Shown one piece after another: positions 18,217 through 28,159 of a stretch of 64,000 bases of DNA (the first letter of the stretch is position 1; each line of letters opens with the position of its first letter). Both the position numbers and the translations under genes were made by a program. Where the stretch lies: NCBI RefSeq assembly GCF_028623165.1, contig NZ_CP117768.1:2170001-2234000 (forward strand), given 5' to 3'. The notes under the pieces are model-generated. The model saw nothing but the letters and a program-made list of their open reading frames with translations. It did no database searches and was not told where the DNA came from. Source of the DNA: Nostoc sp. UHCC 0926. Its GTDB lineage: Bacteria; Cyanobacteriota; Cyanobacteriia; Cyanobacteriales; Nostocaceae.

Positions 18217-18663
18217 TTATTCTTGACGTGAATCTGACTGGGGGGGATGCCAACCCGCTTCTACCCAAAAACGACGAGCCACTTGAATCGAAGGCTCATC
18301 CCGACGTTCATCATTGAAGTCAAAGCGTTCGCTAGTAGCTCTCCCTATAGGAGTTATACCTACAATTTTTGTCCCGTCTTTAGTCCAAATAAAATGGTCA
18401 GACCATTGTTGCTGACGGGGATGAAATAGAGAGACTTGTTCTTGGGTTTTGGGATCAATACCTACTGTAAAATTATAGTGACGCTCATTACAGCGATGAC
18501 AAGCTAATGCCAAATTACCCAGTTCATCAGAACCACCCAAAGACTGCGGCATGATATGGTCAATTGTAAAACGGTCTGGACTCAAGTATTCTGGAGAATG
18601 ACAGTATTCGCAGAGATATTCAGATCGTTTTCTTACAAGTCTTCGAGTTTGTTCGGACACCAT
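18217..18663 (-). CDS. HNH endonuclease (intact member of the module)
   Basis: 148 residues. The Cys-x2-Cys zinc pair CEYC (about 18-21), FTIDHIMPQSLGGSDELGN (D-H, the metal and general-base residues) and LACHRCNERH (second Cys pair and third motif) form a complete HNH domain, a DNA-cleaving beta-beta-alpha-metal fold. The C-terminal 70 residues (SLFHPRQQQWSDHF ... TPIGRATSER ... RFWVEAGWHPP) are a conserved tail shared with the pseudogene at 9779-10210. Its start overlaps the upstream 89-residue gene by 31 bases. Role inferred: restriction or toxin-like nuclease, or a housekeeping nickase; context cannot decide. Confidence 0.88.
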   Translation of the reverse strand: MVSEQTRRLVRKRSEYLCEYCHSPEYLSPDRFTIDHIMPQSLGGSDELGNLALACHRCNERHYNFTVGIDPKTQEQVSLFHPRQQQWSDHFIWTKDGTKIVGITPIGRATSERFDFNDERRDEPSIQVARRFWVEAGWHPPQSDSRQE

Positions 18664-18902
18664 TTACTTTTCGCCGCTAGTTGAGCGTTAATCAAGGTAA
18701 ATATTCGCTCTAATTCGGAGATACCTACATATTCAGCTTCTTCTTCAGGAGTCAGTGCATCAGCTTTTTTCTTCTGCAACAGTTCTTCAAAACGAGACTG
18801 TAGCTCATCGGTAAATTTAAACAGATAAATGTCACCAAATTCGCTCATACTGATACCAGAAGACATTAAAGATGAGGGTTGAATCATCAATTGAGTAGTC
18901 AT
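18633..18902 (-). CDS. Small helical partner of the intact HNH endonuclease
   Basis: 89 residues. The N-terminus is variable; from about residue 32 the helices FTDELQSRFEELLQKKKADALTPEEE ... ELERIFTLINAQLAAKSKW form the same hairpin pattern as the partners at 10216 and 17676. The 3' end overlaps the HNH gene by 31 bases, implying tightly coupled expression. A regulator or immunity role is inferred from the conserved pairing. Confidence 0.65.
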   Translation of the reverse strand: MTTQLMIQPSSLMSSGISMSEFGDIYLFKFTDELQSRFEELLQKKKADALTPEEEAEYVGISELERIFTLINAQLAAKSKWCPNKLEDL

Positions 18903-19085
18903 TGTGTGTTCACAGTACTTTTGGTTCTATTGTGCCTCAATTCATCAATGATTATAACAGTTTTGGCGAGTACGACACCGCAACTATCAAGTTTTATATA
19001 ATTCATAAATTCATCATGTTGTTGATACAGGAATAGAAGTAGTAGGAGCAGAAGTAGGTGATGAATTTAGCCAAAAATTAAAAAT

Positions 19086-19615
19086 TTATTGGAGAGCAAC
19101 ATTAAGTTTTTTACAAAAAAATTCCGTTTCTTCAATAGTAATTTTTTTAGAGTGTGATTTTGTTTTTTTATCTACTGGATGATCAACACGGTTCCGCATA
19201 GAGCCAAGTTCTTTCCAGGTTTCGCAGCCATTTGGAAGGGAAGTTGTAAAAACTTTTCTGTCTGTAAGAGATGCATAACCGTCATGTAATCCTGATTCTG
19301 AGGGAAAAGTGTATTCATAAAAAGCAATTAAAGTAAGATGTGCAAATTGATGAAAAGTTCTGATATAGGCATTAGGTGATTTATGATAACTACTGACAAA
19401 CTCAAAATTACTGACTTGAAATCTCCTCTTGCATCAGGATGCGCTATTAGTGAAACCGATACACCTTGCTTAAACGCTTCCTCCACCTGTTCTCGTCAGT
19501 CGGATTCATCTAGCCAAACTTTAAGATCGCCGAGTTGCAAAACATCCAGCAAAATTTCTTTATCAGAGAATGTTTTAAAAGGGTTTTTGCTCTCATAGTT
19601 GGCACAGCGAAGCAT
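19086..19615 (-). pseudogene. Hypothetical gene broken by a stop and a frameshift
   Basis: Reading from ATG 19615: MLRCANYESKNPFKTFSDKE..., then TGA after WLDESD (TGG to TGA would restore it), then REQVEEAFKQGVSV up to about 19430, where a frame change continues with FEFVSSYHKSPNAYIRTFHQ ... and ends EFFCKKLNVALQ at TAA 19086. About 175 residues when repaired. Family not recognised. The DNA between 19616 and clpB holds nothing else clear. Confidence 0.6.
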
Positions 19616-19857
19616 CTCAGTACATGGCTAAAAGCTTGAGAATCGCACATAAGAAAATCGGATCTAGGGGAAAATACCACTTTTACAAGACGTGAACACC
19701 GATCTAGGCGATCGCCCCCTTCTTCTTACAATATCCATTATGAGAACAAAAATTTTCCTTTCCTTGGGGTCTAACCTACAGAAAGCCACCGTGGACTGAG
19801 GTCAGCCGCGCAAAGCGCTTTTACGATGTCTAATATGGTTCGTTCCTGAAAAAGCCT

Positions 19858-22476
19858 ATGCAACCTACTAATCCTAACCAATTTACAGAAAAAGCCTGGG
19901 AAGCGATCACCCATACCCCGGATATTGTTAAACAATATCAACAACAGCAGATAGAAAGTGAACACCTGATGAAAGCGCTGCTAGAACAAGATGGTCTAGC
20001 AACTGGGATTCTCACCAAAGCGGGTGTTAACCTCCAAAAACTGCGCGATCGCACTGAACAATTTTTCCAACGTCAGCCGAAAGTATCCGGTAGCAGTAGT
20101 TCTGTCTACTTGGGACGCAGCTTGGATACACTGTTAGATCGGGCAGACGGATATCGCAAAGAGTTTCAAGACGAATATATTTCAATTGAACACTTATTGC
20201 TGGCTTACGCTAAAGATGACCGCTTTGGCAAAGGTTTATTCCAAGAGTTTGGTTTAGACGAAGGCAAACTCAAAAATATTATTAAACAAATTCGTGGGAG
20301 TCAAAAAGTGACCGACCAAAATCCAGAAGGCAAATACGAAGCACTGGAAAAATACGGGCGTGACCTTACAGAAGCCGCGCGTAAAGGTCAACTCGATCCA
20401 GTGATTGGGCGAGATGATGAGATTCGCCGCACTGTGCAAATTCTATCTCGCCGTACCAAAAATAACCCTGTGCTAATTGGTGAACCGGGTGTTGGTAAAA
20501 CTGCGATCGCCGAAGGATTAGCACAGCGCATTATCGCAGGTGATGTACCCCAATCTCTCAAAGACTGCAAGCTAATCGCTTTAGATATGGGTGCTTTGAT
20601 TGCGGGGGCAAAATTCCGGGGTGAATTTGAAGAACGCTTGAAAGCAGTATTAAAAGAAGTTACTGAATCTAGCGGCAAAATTGTTTTATTTATTGATGAA
20701 ATTCACACCGTTGTCGGCGCTGGTGCAACCCAAGGGGCGATGGATGCTAGTAACTTGTTAAAACCAATGTTGGCGCGGGGCGAATTGCGCTGTATTGGGG
20801 CGACAACTCTGGATGAATACCGCAAACATATCGAAAAAGATGCCGCACTGGAAAGACGCTTCCAACAAGTTTATGTGGATCAGCCTAGTGTAGAAGATAG
20901 TATTTCGATTTTGCGCGGGTTGAGAGAACGTTATGAAAACCACCACGGGGTGAAGATTTCTGATAGTGCTTTAGTTGCAGCAGCTGTATTGTCGAGTCGA
21001 TATATTAGCGATCGCTTCTTACCAGATAAAGCAATTGACTTGGTAGACGAAGCCGCCGCTAGACTGAAAATGGAGATTACCTCCAAACCAGAAGAACTCG
21101 ACGAAATTGACCGCAAGATTCTGCAATTGGAAATGGAGAAGCTTTCACTGCAAAAAGAAAGCGATGCAGCTTCTCGTGAACGTCTAGGAAGACTGGAAAA
21201 AGAAATTGCCGATCTTAAAGAAGAACAAAGAACCCTGAATAGTCAATGGCAATCAGAAAAGGATATCATTGACAAAATTCAGTCCGTTAAAAAAGAGATT
21301 GAACGGGTCAACTTAGAAATTCAGCAAGCAGAACGCGACTACGACCTTAACCGCGCTGCGGAGTTGAAATACGGTAATTTAACCAGTTTGCATCGCCAAT
21401 TGGAAGCAGTAGAAAATGAATTGGCAAACACTCAAAGAAGTGGTAAATCACTATTACGGGAAGAAGTAACAGAAGCTGATATTGCCGAAATTATTTCTAA
21501 ATGGACAGGAATTCCGATCAGCAAGTTGGTGGAATCAGAGAAAGATAAACTGCTGCATTTAGAAGATGAACTACACCGCCGCGTGATTGGACAAGAAGAA
21601 GCAGTCACAGCCGTAGCAGATGCAATTCAGCGATCGCGGGCTGGACTAGCTGATCCTAATCGCCCCATCGCTAGCTTTATTTTCCTTGGGCCTACGGGTG
21701 TGGGTAAAACCGAGTTGGCGAAAGCGCTGGCGGCGTATATGTTCGATAGCGAAGATGCGCTGGTGCGAATCGATATGTCTGAGTATATGGAGAAACACGC
21801 CGTTTCTCGCTTAATTGGTGCGCCTCCAGGATATGTAGGTTACGAAGAAGGCGGACAACTTACAGAAGCGATTCGGCGGCGTCCTTACTCAGTGATTCTC
21901 TTCGACGAAATCGAGAAAGCACACCCCGATGTATTTAATATATTCCTGCAAATTCTCGATGATGGTCGTGTCACTGATGCCCAAGGTCATAAAGTGGACT
22001 TCAAGAACGCTATTATCATCATGACCAGCAACATCGGTTCGCAGTACATTCTTGATGTTGCCGGGGATAACGCCCACTACGACGAAATGCGCCGTCGAGT
22101 CATGGAGGCGATGCGGAATAGCTTCCGTCCAGAGTTCCTGAACCGGATTGACGAAATCATCATCTTCCACGGTTTAGATAAGAAAGAATTGCGGCAAATT
22201 GTGCTGTTGCAAGTGGAAAGATTGCGGCAAAGACTGAGCGATCGCAAAATATCCCTCAAGCTCTCGGATGCTGCACTTGACTTTTTAGCAGAAGTAGGCT
22301 ATGACCCCGTATATGGGGCGCGTCCACTAAAGCGGGCGATTCAGCGGGAGTTAGAAACTCAAATTGCTAAATCCATCTTGCGCGGCGAATTCAACGACGG
22401 CAACACTATTTTTGTAGATGTGCAAAATGAGCGTCTTTCTTTTAGTCGCCTACCTGTTGAGGTATTTACTAGCTAA
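19858..22476 (+). CDS. clpB: ATP-dependent disaggregase ClpB (Hsp100)
   Basis: 872 residues, full length. Order: Clp N domain (1-145), first AAA+ module with GEPGVGKT near 208-215 and LFIDEIHT, the coiled-coil middle domain (about 405-525: [15 protein letters not shown]...), second AAA+ with GPTGVGKT near 611-618, and the ClpB C-terminal domain. It lacks a ClpP-binding IGF loop, as expected for ClpB. It rescues aggregated proteins with DnaK. No CIRCE element was seen upstream; the leader contains pseudogene debris. A strong terminator follows. Nostocales often have two clpB genes; which one this is cannot be said. Confidence 0.96.
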   Translation: MQPTNPNQFTEKAWEAITHTPDIVKQYQQQQIESEHLMKALLEQDGLATGILTKAGVNLQKLRDRTEQFFQRQPKVSGSSSSVYLGRSLDTLLDRADGYRKEFQDEYISIEHLLLAYAKDDRFGKGLFQEFGLDEGKLKNIIKQIRGSQKVTDQNPEGKYEALEKYGRDLTEAARKGQLDPVIGRDDEIRRTVQILSRRTKNNPVLIGEPGVGKTAIAEGLAQRIIAGDVPQSLKDCKLIALDMGALIAGAKFRGEFEERLKAVLKEVTESSGKIVLFIDEIHTVVGAGATQGAMDASNLLKPMLARGELRCIGATTLDEYRKHIEKDAALERRFQQVYVDQPSVEDSISILRGLRERYENHHGVKISDSALVAAAVLSSRYISDRFLPDKAIDLVDEAAARLKMEITSKPEELDEIDRKILQLEMEKLSLQKESDAASRERLGRLEKEIADLKEEQRTLNSQWQSEKDIIDKIQSVKKEIERVNLEIQQAERDYDLNRAAELKYGNLTSLHRQLEAVENELANTQRSGKSLLREEVTEADIAEIISKWTGIPISKLVESEKDKLLHLEDELHRRVIGQEEAVTAVADAIQRSRAGLADPNRPIASFIFLGPTGVGKTELAKALAAYMFDSEDALVRIDMSEYMEKHAVSRLIGAPPGYVGYEEGGQLTEAIRRRPYSVILFDEIEKAHPDVFNIFLQILDDGRVTDAQGHKVDFKNAIIIMTSNIGSQYILDVAGDNAHYDEMRRRVMEAMRNSFRPEFLNRIDEIIIFHGLDKKELRQIVLLQVERLRQRLSDRKISLKLSDAALDFLAEVGYDPVYGARPLKRAIQRELETQIAKSILRGEFNDGNTIFVDVQNERLSFSRLPVEVFTS

Positions 22477-22496
22477 TTCAGTAAGTAATAACCTCC

Positions 22497-22539
22497 CGCA
22501 AAGACGCAAAGTTAAACAAATGCGTCTTTGCGTTTTTTT
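22497..22539 (+). terminator. Rho-independent terminator of clpB
   Basis: A perfect 12-bp stem (22497-22508 with 22521-22532) is followed by seven Ts, 20 bases after the clpB stop. Confidence 0.93.
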
Positions 22540-22551
22540 GTGACATTGCTT

Positions 22552-23112
22552 TTACTGATTCTTACAAAGCACTTGTCGCATTTTACGCATATTTGCAGGC
22601 AACTCTAAGTTCATTGCTTGTTGAATAAAAATTGATGGAATCGGAATAAGAGGTGTAGCTTGCACAGTATAAGCAAGTATTGTGCCATTCCCACAATCTT
22701 TTAGTTCTAAATTGGCGTTAAAGTCCTCAAAAGTCCCTTTTTCCATGCGAAATTGGATTTGCTGCCCCAGCACTTCCATGACGTTGAGGTAAATTTCAAC
22801 TTGAGCGGTGAAAAAGAAAAAGGCTTTTTGTGCTGCTTGATACAGATGCTTCACTTCACCTCTGTACATCACTTCGCTTTTAGTGATGTCGGGAAAATAT
22901 TGCACCCACCGGGGATAATCAGTTAATTGTTGCCAAACTTGCGATCGCACCATCGGCAAATACATCCACGCTGTCACAGCGCCACCCCACATCTTGTGCG
23001 ATCGCGTTTCTACCAAAATTTCACCCTGTACTAGCAACCTTTGCTTGTCTTGACTCCAAGCCATATCTGAACCTGCAATAATTGAGTCTGATATATAAGA
23101 AGATGCAGACAT
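22552..23112 (-). CDS. SRPBCC (START/Bet v 1-like) family protein
   Basis: 186 residues. MVRSQVWQQLTDYPRWVQYFPDITKSEV is the typical opening of the cyclase/dehydrase SRPBCC fold, a hydrophobic ligand-binding cavity, followed by strands (QIQFRMEKGTFEDFNANLEL, GTILAYTVQATPLIPIPSIF) and a C-terminal helix. Ligand unknown. Convergent with clpB. Confidence 0.75.
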   Translation of the reverse strand: MSASSYISDSIIAGSDMAWSQDKQRLLVQGEILVETRSHKMWGGAVTAWMYLPMVRSQVWQQLTDYPRWVQYFPDITKSEVMYRGEVKHLYQAAQKAFFFFTAQVEIYLNVMEVLGQQIQFRMEKGTFEDFNANLELKDCGNGTILAYTVQATPLIPIPSIFIQQAMNLELPANMRKMRQVLCKNQ

Positions 23113-23531
23113 AATGATTTTAGTTACTCCTCAACTCATCCACCTAACGGAATTGAAACTACAAGCTATAAAACTTGATTTAGATCCAACCCACTAAATT
23201 TTAGTTCCAGTCTAATGCTATCTTTTCCATAAACAGTGAATTTTCAGTAATTATTTCAGTCACTTTACTGTAAAAACTGTAGTTCTTATCACAATTAACA
23301 CAATTAATACTTAAGTTAATTTTATCAGAGCAATATTTGGAGATGAAAAACTGCGTTGTTAACAGCTAGAATGGCACAAACACAACCTAATATCAAGCAC
23401 CTTACCCCAGCGTTTGGATAGTATCTCTCTATTTTTACGTGTTATTTCTGATGAAACTGCAAATTCATCGTAACTTCATATCTTATTGTCAATATCAAGT
23501 GTAATCTCTGTTGAGTTGAGAGGAAAACTAG
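23113..23531. other. Intergenic region without recognisable features
   Basis: AT-rich sequence between divergent genes. No ORF, hairpin or repeat of note; promoters for both neighbours should be here. Confidence 0.5.
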
Positions 23532-23726
23532 GTGAGTCAATCTTCTTTAAATCGTAGATTAATCCAGATTTTTGGTATTCTTCTTGGCATTAGTGTAGCT
23601 GTTTGGGTACTAAGAGGCTTTGGTATTCTCACTTTTATTCCAGGTGGAATTATTTGGCTACTACTACTAGGAGCGATCGCGATCGCGATTATCAGTTACG
23701 CCCAAAGGAGATGGTGGCGTATTTAA
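23532..23726 (+). CDS. Small two-helix membrane protein, 64 aa
   Basis: Starts with GTG 23532, with GAGAGGAAAACTAG upstream. After a short basic N-terminus come two hydrophobic helices (LIQIFGILLGISVAVWVL and FIPGGIIWLLLLGAIAIAII) joined by a Gly-rich turn, and a basic end (AQRRWWRI). Found as a conserved type in cyanobacteria; no function known. Confidence 0.6.
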   Translation: MSQSSLNRRLIQIFGILLGISVAVWVLRGFGILTFIPGGIIWLLLLGAIAIAIISYAQRRWWRI

Positions 23727-23906
23727 TCTAATTTCTTTTGAGGATAGCTGGGATAATCTCGGAAATTTCCCCCAAGGGTACACGCCTTTATTTGATGATT
23801 TTCATGCCCTAGTCTCCTCTTAAGAATTGTGGCGTGCCTATTTTGACACACTGCCAAAAGGATTTAATAGGGAAGCAAGGCCAACAATTTACTAGGGGAA
23901 ACGAAC

Positions 23907-24071
23907 ATGGCAAAGTATATATGTACTCTTTGCGCCTATGAATATGACCCAGAACAAGGCGATCCAGATAGCGACATAGCACCGGGAACAGCCTTTGAAA
24001 ATATACCAGATGATTGGTCATGTCCAGTTTGCGGTGCCACAAAAGACCAATTTGAACTAGTTGAAGAGTGA
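23907..24071 (+). CDS. Rubredoxin (soluble)
   Basis: 54 residues: [20 protein letters not shown] ... [17 protein letters not shown]. The two C-x2-C pairs (CTLC, CPVC) bind a single iron, and the aromatic/acidic spacing is that of classical rubredoxin, a small electron carrier. It lacks the C-terminal membrane anchor of cyanobacterial RubA/RBD1 (the photosystem II assembly factor), so it is more likely a general redox donor. AGGGGAAACGAAC precedes the ATG. Confidence 0.93.
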   Translation: MAKYICTLCAYEYDPEQGDPDSDIAPGTAFENIPDDWSCPVCGATKDQFELVEE

Positions 24072-24120
24072 AGATAACGGCTAGCCTAGTAAGGTACGTG
24101 CTATTGAGAAATTTTAGAAC

Positions 24121-25356
24121 TTGCTACCGTTACGAATCGTAGTTATTGGGGGTGGGGCAGCGGGATTTTTTGGCGCGATCGCTTGTGCTAAAGCCAATCC
24201 TGATGCCCAAGTTACTTTACTCGAAGCCAGTCGCCAACCCCTAGCGAAGGTGCTAATTTCTGGTGGCGGCCGCTGCAACGTCACTCACGCTTGCTTTGAC
24301 CCTGAGGAGTTAGTCCAAAATTACCCCAGAGGGGCAAAAGCTTTGCGAGGTGCTTTGACTCGTTTTGGCCCTCAAGATACAGTAGCTTGGTTTGCTGCTG
24401 GTGGAGTCTATCTCAAAACTGAAGCTGATGGCCGGATGTTTCCTGTCACCAATACTTCAGAAACTATTGTGGAATGTCTGATTAAAGCGATGGCAACATC
24501 TGGGGTAAAACTCCGTATCGGTACACCTGTAACTTCGGTGAGAACCTCAGCAGATGGGGGGTTTGATATTTTTCTGAAGTCAGGAGATCCGATTAAATGC
24601 GATCGCCTACTTCTTGCGACCGGCAGCAGCCTTGCGGGTTATAAAATTGTCCAGGAGTTAGGTCATCAAATTGAACCGCCAGTACCCTCGTTATTTACCT
24701 TCAACATTGTTGATCAAAAGTTGAGGGAGTTAGCTGGAGTTAGCGTTAACCCTGCCCAATTGCGGTTATCTGTGGGCGGAAAATCCCAATTAGAACAAAC
24801 TGGGCCATTACTAATTACCCACTGGGGTTTGAGTGGCCCCGCAATTCTGAAGCTTTCTGCTTGGGGTGCGAGAGTTCTGCACGAAAGCCGCTATCAAGCC
24901 AGATTATTGATTAATTGGCTGCCCGATTTGCGCCAAGAACAAGTGCGAGAAAAAGTTTTAGCAGTTAAGGATGAATGGGGAAAGAAAGCGATCGCATTGC
25001 ATCGTGGCGTTGATCTACCCCATCGTCTCTGGCAATATATCATCGCCCGTGCAGGCATTACCACAGAAGACCGTTGGGCAGAAATATCTAGTAAAACCTT
25101 AAATCAACTGGTGCAAGAACTTACTCAGGGACAATACTTAACTAACGGTAAAGGAGCCTTCAAAGAAGAATTTGTTACCTGTGGCGGCGTCCACCTCAAA
25201 GAAGTCAACTTCAAGACGATGGAAAGTAGGTTAGTTCCTGGTCTTTATTTTGCCGGAGAAATCTTAGATATTGATGGCGTCACCGGTGGGTTTAACTTCC
25301 AAAGTGCTTGGACAACCGGGTATTTAGCAGGCGTAGCAATGGCGACTAGCGACTAG
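24121..25356 (+). CDS. HI0933-like FAD-dependent oxidoreductase
   Basis: 411 residues from TTG 24121 (LPLRIVVIGGGAAG). A Rossmann dinucleotide motif GGGAAG is at the N-terminus, LISGGGRCNVTH follows, and the C-terminal CGGVHLKEVNFKTMESRLVPGLYFAGE...GGFNFQSAWTTGYLAG is diagnostic of the HI0933/aminoacetone-oxidase-like flavoproteins. Exact substrate unknown. It follows rubredoxin by 49 bases on the same strand, so rubredoxin could be its electron partner (inference). The stop codon overlaps a repeated sequence. Confidence 0.87.
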   Translation: MLPLRIVVIGGGAAGFFGAIACAKANPDAQVTLLEASRQPLAKVLISGGGRCNVTHACFDPEELVQNYPRGAKALRGALTRFGPQDTVAWFAAGGVYLKTEADGRMFPVTNTSETIVECLIKAMATSGVKLRIGTPVTSVRTSADGGFDIFLKSGDPIKCDRLLLATGSSLAGYKIVQELGHQIEPPVPSLFTFNIVDQKLRELAGVSVNPAQLRLSVGGKSQLEQTGPLLITHWGLSGPAILKLSAWGARVLHESRYQARLLINWLPDLRQEQVREKVLAVKDEWGKKAIALHRGVDLPHRLWQYIIARAGITTEDRWAEISSKTLNQLVQELTQGQYLTNGKGAFKEEFVTCGGVHLKEVNFKTMESRLVPGLYFAGEILDIDGVTGGFNFQSAWTTGYLAGVAMATSD

Positions 25357-25643
25357 TACCGCAAGGCGGAAGTCAAACAATTTTGGATTTTGGATTTTGG
25401 ATTTTGGATTAACCCCGTGCCTCTTGGGTACGGGGCTTGAAGATTTTAGATTGACGATTTTGAATTTATTCCGCCCACCAGGGGCGGGGCATGAACCGAA
25501 GTAATTCTTCGTTTTTTAATCTAAAATCTAAAATCTAAAATCTAAAATTCGTAGTCAAAAGTCACTCATTCAAAAGTATTACGGAATAAGCTCTTTAGGG
25601 TTTTTAAATGGTTGCTCTATTTCCGCCGTGTTGTACTAGTACA
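25355..25643. repeat. Left copy of a repeat flanking lpxD, with heptamer tracts inside
   Basis: Begins AGTACCGCAAGGCGGAAGTC and ends TTGTACTAGT. Its ends match 26761-26879, including TTTAGGGTTTTTAAATGG and TTGCTCTATTTCC. About 170 extra bases in the middle hold tandem TTTTGGA / TCTAAAA heptamers and short inverted repeats. Confidence 0.8.
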
Positions 25644-25699
25644 AAGCAGCGGAAATAAAGCTACCATCCTTTGTAGATCAATTTTGAACATACTCAACA

Positions 25700-26752
25700 A
25701 TGAAATTCAGCGAAATCCTCCGCCAATTTGGTGACGCGCCCACCAATCATAGCCTGACTAGCAACCAAGACCATGACCCAGAAATTACAGGGGTAGCAGC
25801 CATTGATGAAGCTAGCAACGGTACTCTCAGCTACGTAGAAAGTGCAAAATTTGGGTCTTTTATCAGCAAGACTAATGCTAGTGCTTTAATTTTGCCCCAG
25901 GACGAAAAATTACAGGCGCTTGCCCAGGAGAACGGTATTGTCTGGTTAGCGACCCCAGATCCGCGATTATTATTTGCCAAAGCGATCGCACTTTTTTACC
26001 AACCATATCGCCCCGTCCCAGAAATTCATCCCACCGCTGTGATTCACTCCACCGCAAAAGTTGGTAGCGATGTTTACATTGGCCCCCATGCTGTGATTCA
26101 ACAAGGGGTAGAAATTGGCAATGGCGCAATCATTCATCCGAATGTGGTGATTTATCCAGATGTTAAAATAGGCGATCGCACCACCTTACACGCCAATTGC
26201 ACCATCCACGAACGCACCCACATCGGTGCAGATTGCGTCATTCACAGTGGTGCTGTCATCGGTGCAGAAGGCTTTGGTTTTGTTCCTACCCGGACTGGTT
26301 GGTTCAAAATGGAACAATCCGGCTATACAGTTTTAGAAGATGGCGTGGAAGTTGGCTGCAACAGTGGCATTGACCGCCCAGCCGTCGGAGAAACACGCGT
26401 AGGTCGCAATACAGTAATTGATAGCTTAGTGCAAATAGGTCACGGTTGCAAAATTGGTTCTGGCTGTGCGATCGCAGGTCAGGTTGGCATGGCGGGAGGT
26501 GTTCAACTGGGAAATCGCGTTATTTTAGCTGGACAAACAGGAATAGTTAATCAAGTGAAGATGGGAGATGGGGCAATGACATCTGCTCAAACTGGAATTC
26601 ACAACGATGTTGCAGCAGGAGAAATTGTCTGCGGAACTCCAGCCCTTCCTTACAAAGCATATCTTAAGGTATGTGCTGTTTATAGTCGCCTGCCAGATAT
26701 GTATCAATCGCTAAAACAATTGCAACGTAAATTCAAAGATAGCAATGATTAA
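25700..26752 (+). CDS. lpxD: UDP-3-O-acylglucosamine N-acyltransferase
   Basis: 350 residues. LpxD adds the second, amide-linked acyl chain in lipid A synthesis. It shows an N-terminal uridine-binding domain (1-100) and then left-handed beta-helix hexapeptide repeats (IGPHAVIQQGVEIGNGAIIH...). The catalytic region HSGAVIGAEGFGFVPTRTGW and QIGHGCKIGSGCAIAGQ are clear. Some cyanobacteria use LpxD-like enzymes although their lipid A lacks Kdo. Single gene here, flanked by direct repeats. Confidence 0.95.
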   Translation: MKFSEILRQFGDAPTNHSLTSNQDHDPEITGVAAIDEASNGTLSYVESAKFGSFISKTNASALILPQDEKLQALAQENGIVWLATPDPRLLFAKAIALFYQPYRPVPEIHPTAVIHSTAKVGSDVYIGPHAVIQQGVEIGNGAIIHPNVVIYPDVKIGDRTTLHANCTIHERTHIGADCVIHSGAVIGAEGFGFVPTRTGWFKMEQSGYTVLEDGVEVGCNSGIDRPAVGETRVGRNTVIDSLVQIGHGCKIGSGCAIAGQVGMAGGVQLGNRVILAGQTGIVNQVKMGDGAMTSAQTGIHNDVAAGEIVCGTPALPYKAYLKVCAVYSRLPDMYQSLKQLQRKFKDSND

Positions 26753-26760
26753 TAGGAGCT

Positions 26761-26879
26761 AGTACCGCAAGGCGGAAGTCAAAAGTCAAAAGTCACTCAT
26801 TCAAAAGTCAAAAGTATTACGGAATCGGCTTTTTAGGGTTTTTAAATGGTTGCTCTATTTCCACCGTGGCGTACTAGTA
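26761..26879. repeat. Right copy of the repeat flanking lpxD
   Basis: Same ends as 25355-25643 but with the heptamer tract replaced by a few CAAAAGT units. It ends just before the TnpB element. Confidence 0.8.
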
Positions 26880-26892
26880 AGTTAAAAGATAA

Positions 26893-27040
26893 AATTGACA
26901 TCCTCCCACCGCTAATCAGGAGTACCTGATATAGCGGGGGATTCCAAAGATTGCTCTTTGGGTTTCCTCTTTCCACGAGTTGATTTGCTTGAAGGAGTCT
27001 CCTCACCCAAGTATTGATCAGTCTCTCCAGAGGCGTTAGT
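26893..27040 (-). ncRNA. Predicted omega RNA (reRNA) of TnpB
   Basis: In characterised IS200/605 elements the guide RNA is made from the 3' end of tnpB through the right end. Here this would cover the tnpB tail and the right-end hairpin, and the guide would come from bases just beyond about 26893. Position inferred by analogy; boundaries not defined. Confidence 0.4.
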
Positions 27041-28159
27041 TCCGACGTGACCCGCCGTACTCAATCCTTTTTCTAATATGTTCCGTGCGGCGTTCCAGTC
27101 CCGGTCTTGGGTGTATCCACAGTGAGGACAAATATGAGTTCTAGTGCTAAGAGTTTTTTTGACCTCGCGCCAACAGTTAGAACAATTCTGGCTGGTGTAG
27201 TGAGGTGGAACTGCAATTGTCACCACGCCAAAAACTTTACCGAAGTACTCAACCCATTCACGAAACAGCGACCACGAAACATCATTAATCGATTTAGCCA
27301 AGCGGTGATTCTTGACCATATTCCGCACCATCAAATCTTCATACGCCACGAGGTCGTTAGACCTCACTACGCACCTTGCTGTCTTAACAGCAAAGTCTTT
27401 ACGCTGGCGACTTACTTTGAGGTGTTTACGCGCAAGTTTATTTCTCTTCTTGATTCTGTTTTGAGAACTTTTTTTAGTCTTAGACATCCGGCGTTGCAAT
27501 CGCTTCAAAGACTTCTCGCTTTTACGAAGATGTCGAGGATTCGCAACCGTTTCCCCATTACTATCGGTGTAGAAGTGGTTCAATCCCACGTCAATACCAA
27601 TAGTTTTACCCGTTGGTTCTCGTCTTTCTACTCGTTCTTGGTCAATGCAAAATTGAACATAGTACCCATCAGCACGACGCACAACCCGCACTCTTTTAAA
27701 CTGTTTAAGCTGGTAGAAATGCAAGTCACGGGTTCCCCAGAGCTTAAAGGTTCCCGCTTTAAAACCATCCGAGAAAGTGATATACCTGCGGTCATCAGAA
27801 AGTCGCCACCCACAAGTTTTGTATTCTACAGAACCATGTGTTTGCTCTTTTTTGAAACGTGGAAAACCTTTCTTCCCTGGAAAAGATTTTTTGCAATTAT
27901 CAAAAAAGCGAGCAATCGCGTTCCATGCTCTTTCAGCACTAGCTTGACGAGCCATTGAGTTCAGCTTAGATACCCAAGGAAAGTCAGTATTAGCAGCAAG
28001 CACAGCACAGAATTTACTGAGGTCGTATCGCCCAATCCCCTTGTTGTCCATCCAGTATCTAAGGCTTGCATTGCGAACAAAACGAGCAGTTCTAATCGCT
28101 TCATCAAGCGCTCGATACTGTCCGTTCGTTCCTTCAACTTTTGCCTCAAATACCAGCAT
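26912..28159 (-). CDS. tnpB: RNA-guided endonuclease TnpB
   Basis: 415 residues from ATG 28159 (MLVFEAKVEG..., the usual TnpB opening; the longer frame to 28213 adds 18 atypical residues). All three RuvC acidic residues are present in context: TIGIDVGLNHF, VAYEDLMV and DRDWNAARNI. The zinc ribbon CSNC ... CPHC is intact, and the basic bridge region (SEKSLKRLQRRMSKTKKSS) is there. So the nuclease is probably active: a guide-RNA-directed cutter that helps the element to persist. It is unlinked to tnpA. The C-terminal 50 residues beyond the last aspartate are polar. Confidence 0.93.
   Translation of the reverse strand: MLVFEAKVEGTNGQYRALDEAIRTARFVRNASLRYWMDNKGIGRYDLSKFCAVLAANTDFPWVSKLNSMARQASAERAWNAIARFFDNCKKSFPGKKGFPRFKKEQTHGSVEYKTCGWRLSDDRRYITFSDGFKAGTFKLWGTRDLHFYQLKQFKRVRVVRRADGYYVQFCIDQERVERREPTGKTIGIDVGLNHFYTDSNGETVANPRHLRKSEKSLKRLQRRMSKTKKSSQNRIKKRNKLARKHLKVSRQRKDFAVKTARCVVRSNDLVAYEDLMVRNMVKNHRLAKSINDVSWSLFREWVEYFGKVFGVVTIAVPPHYTSQNCSNCWREVKKTLSTRTHICPHCGYTQDRDWNAARNILEKGLSTAGHVGTNASGETDQYLGEETPSSKSTRGKRKPKEQSLESPAISGTPD

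Noticed and set aside
23907..24071. RubA/RBD1-type photosystem II assembly rubredoxin
   Set aside because: The protein is only 54 residues and lacks the C-terminal membrane helix, and no ycf48 or psbEFLJ genes follow.
27107..27958. 283-residue plus-strand open frame across the TnpB gene
   Set aside because: Antisense shadow of tnpB; no family resemblance, and the tnpB strand has all catalytic motifs.
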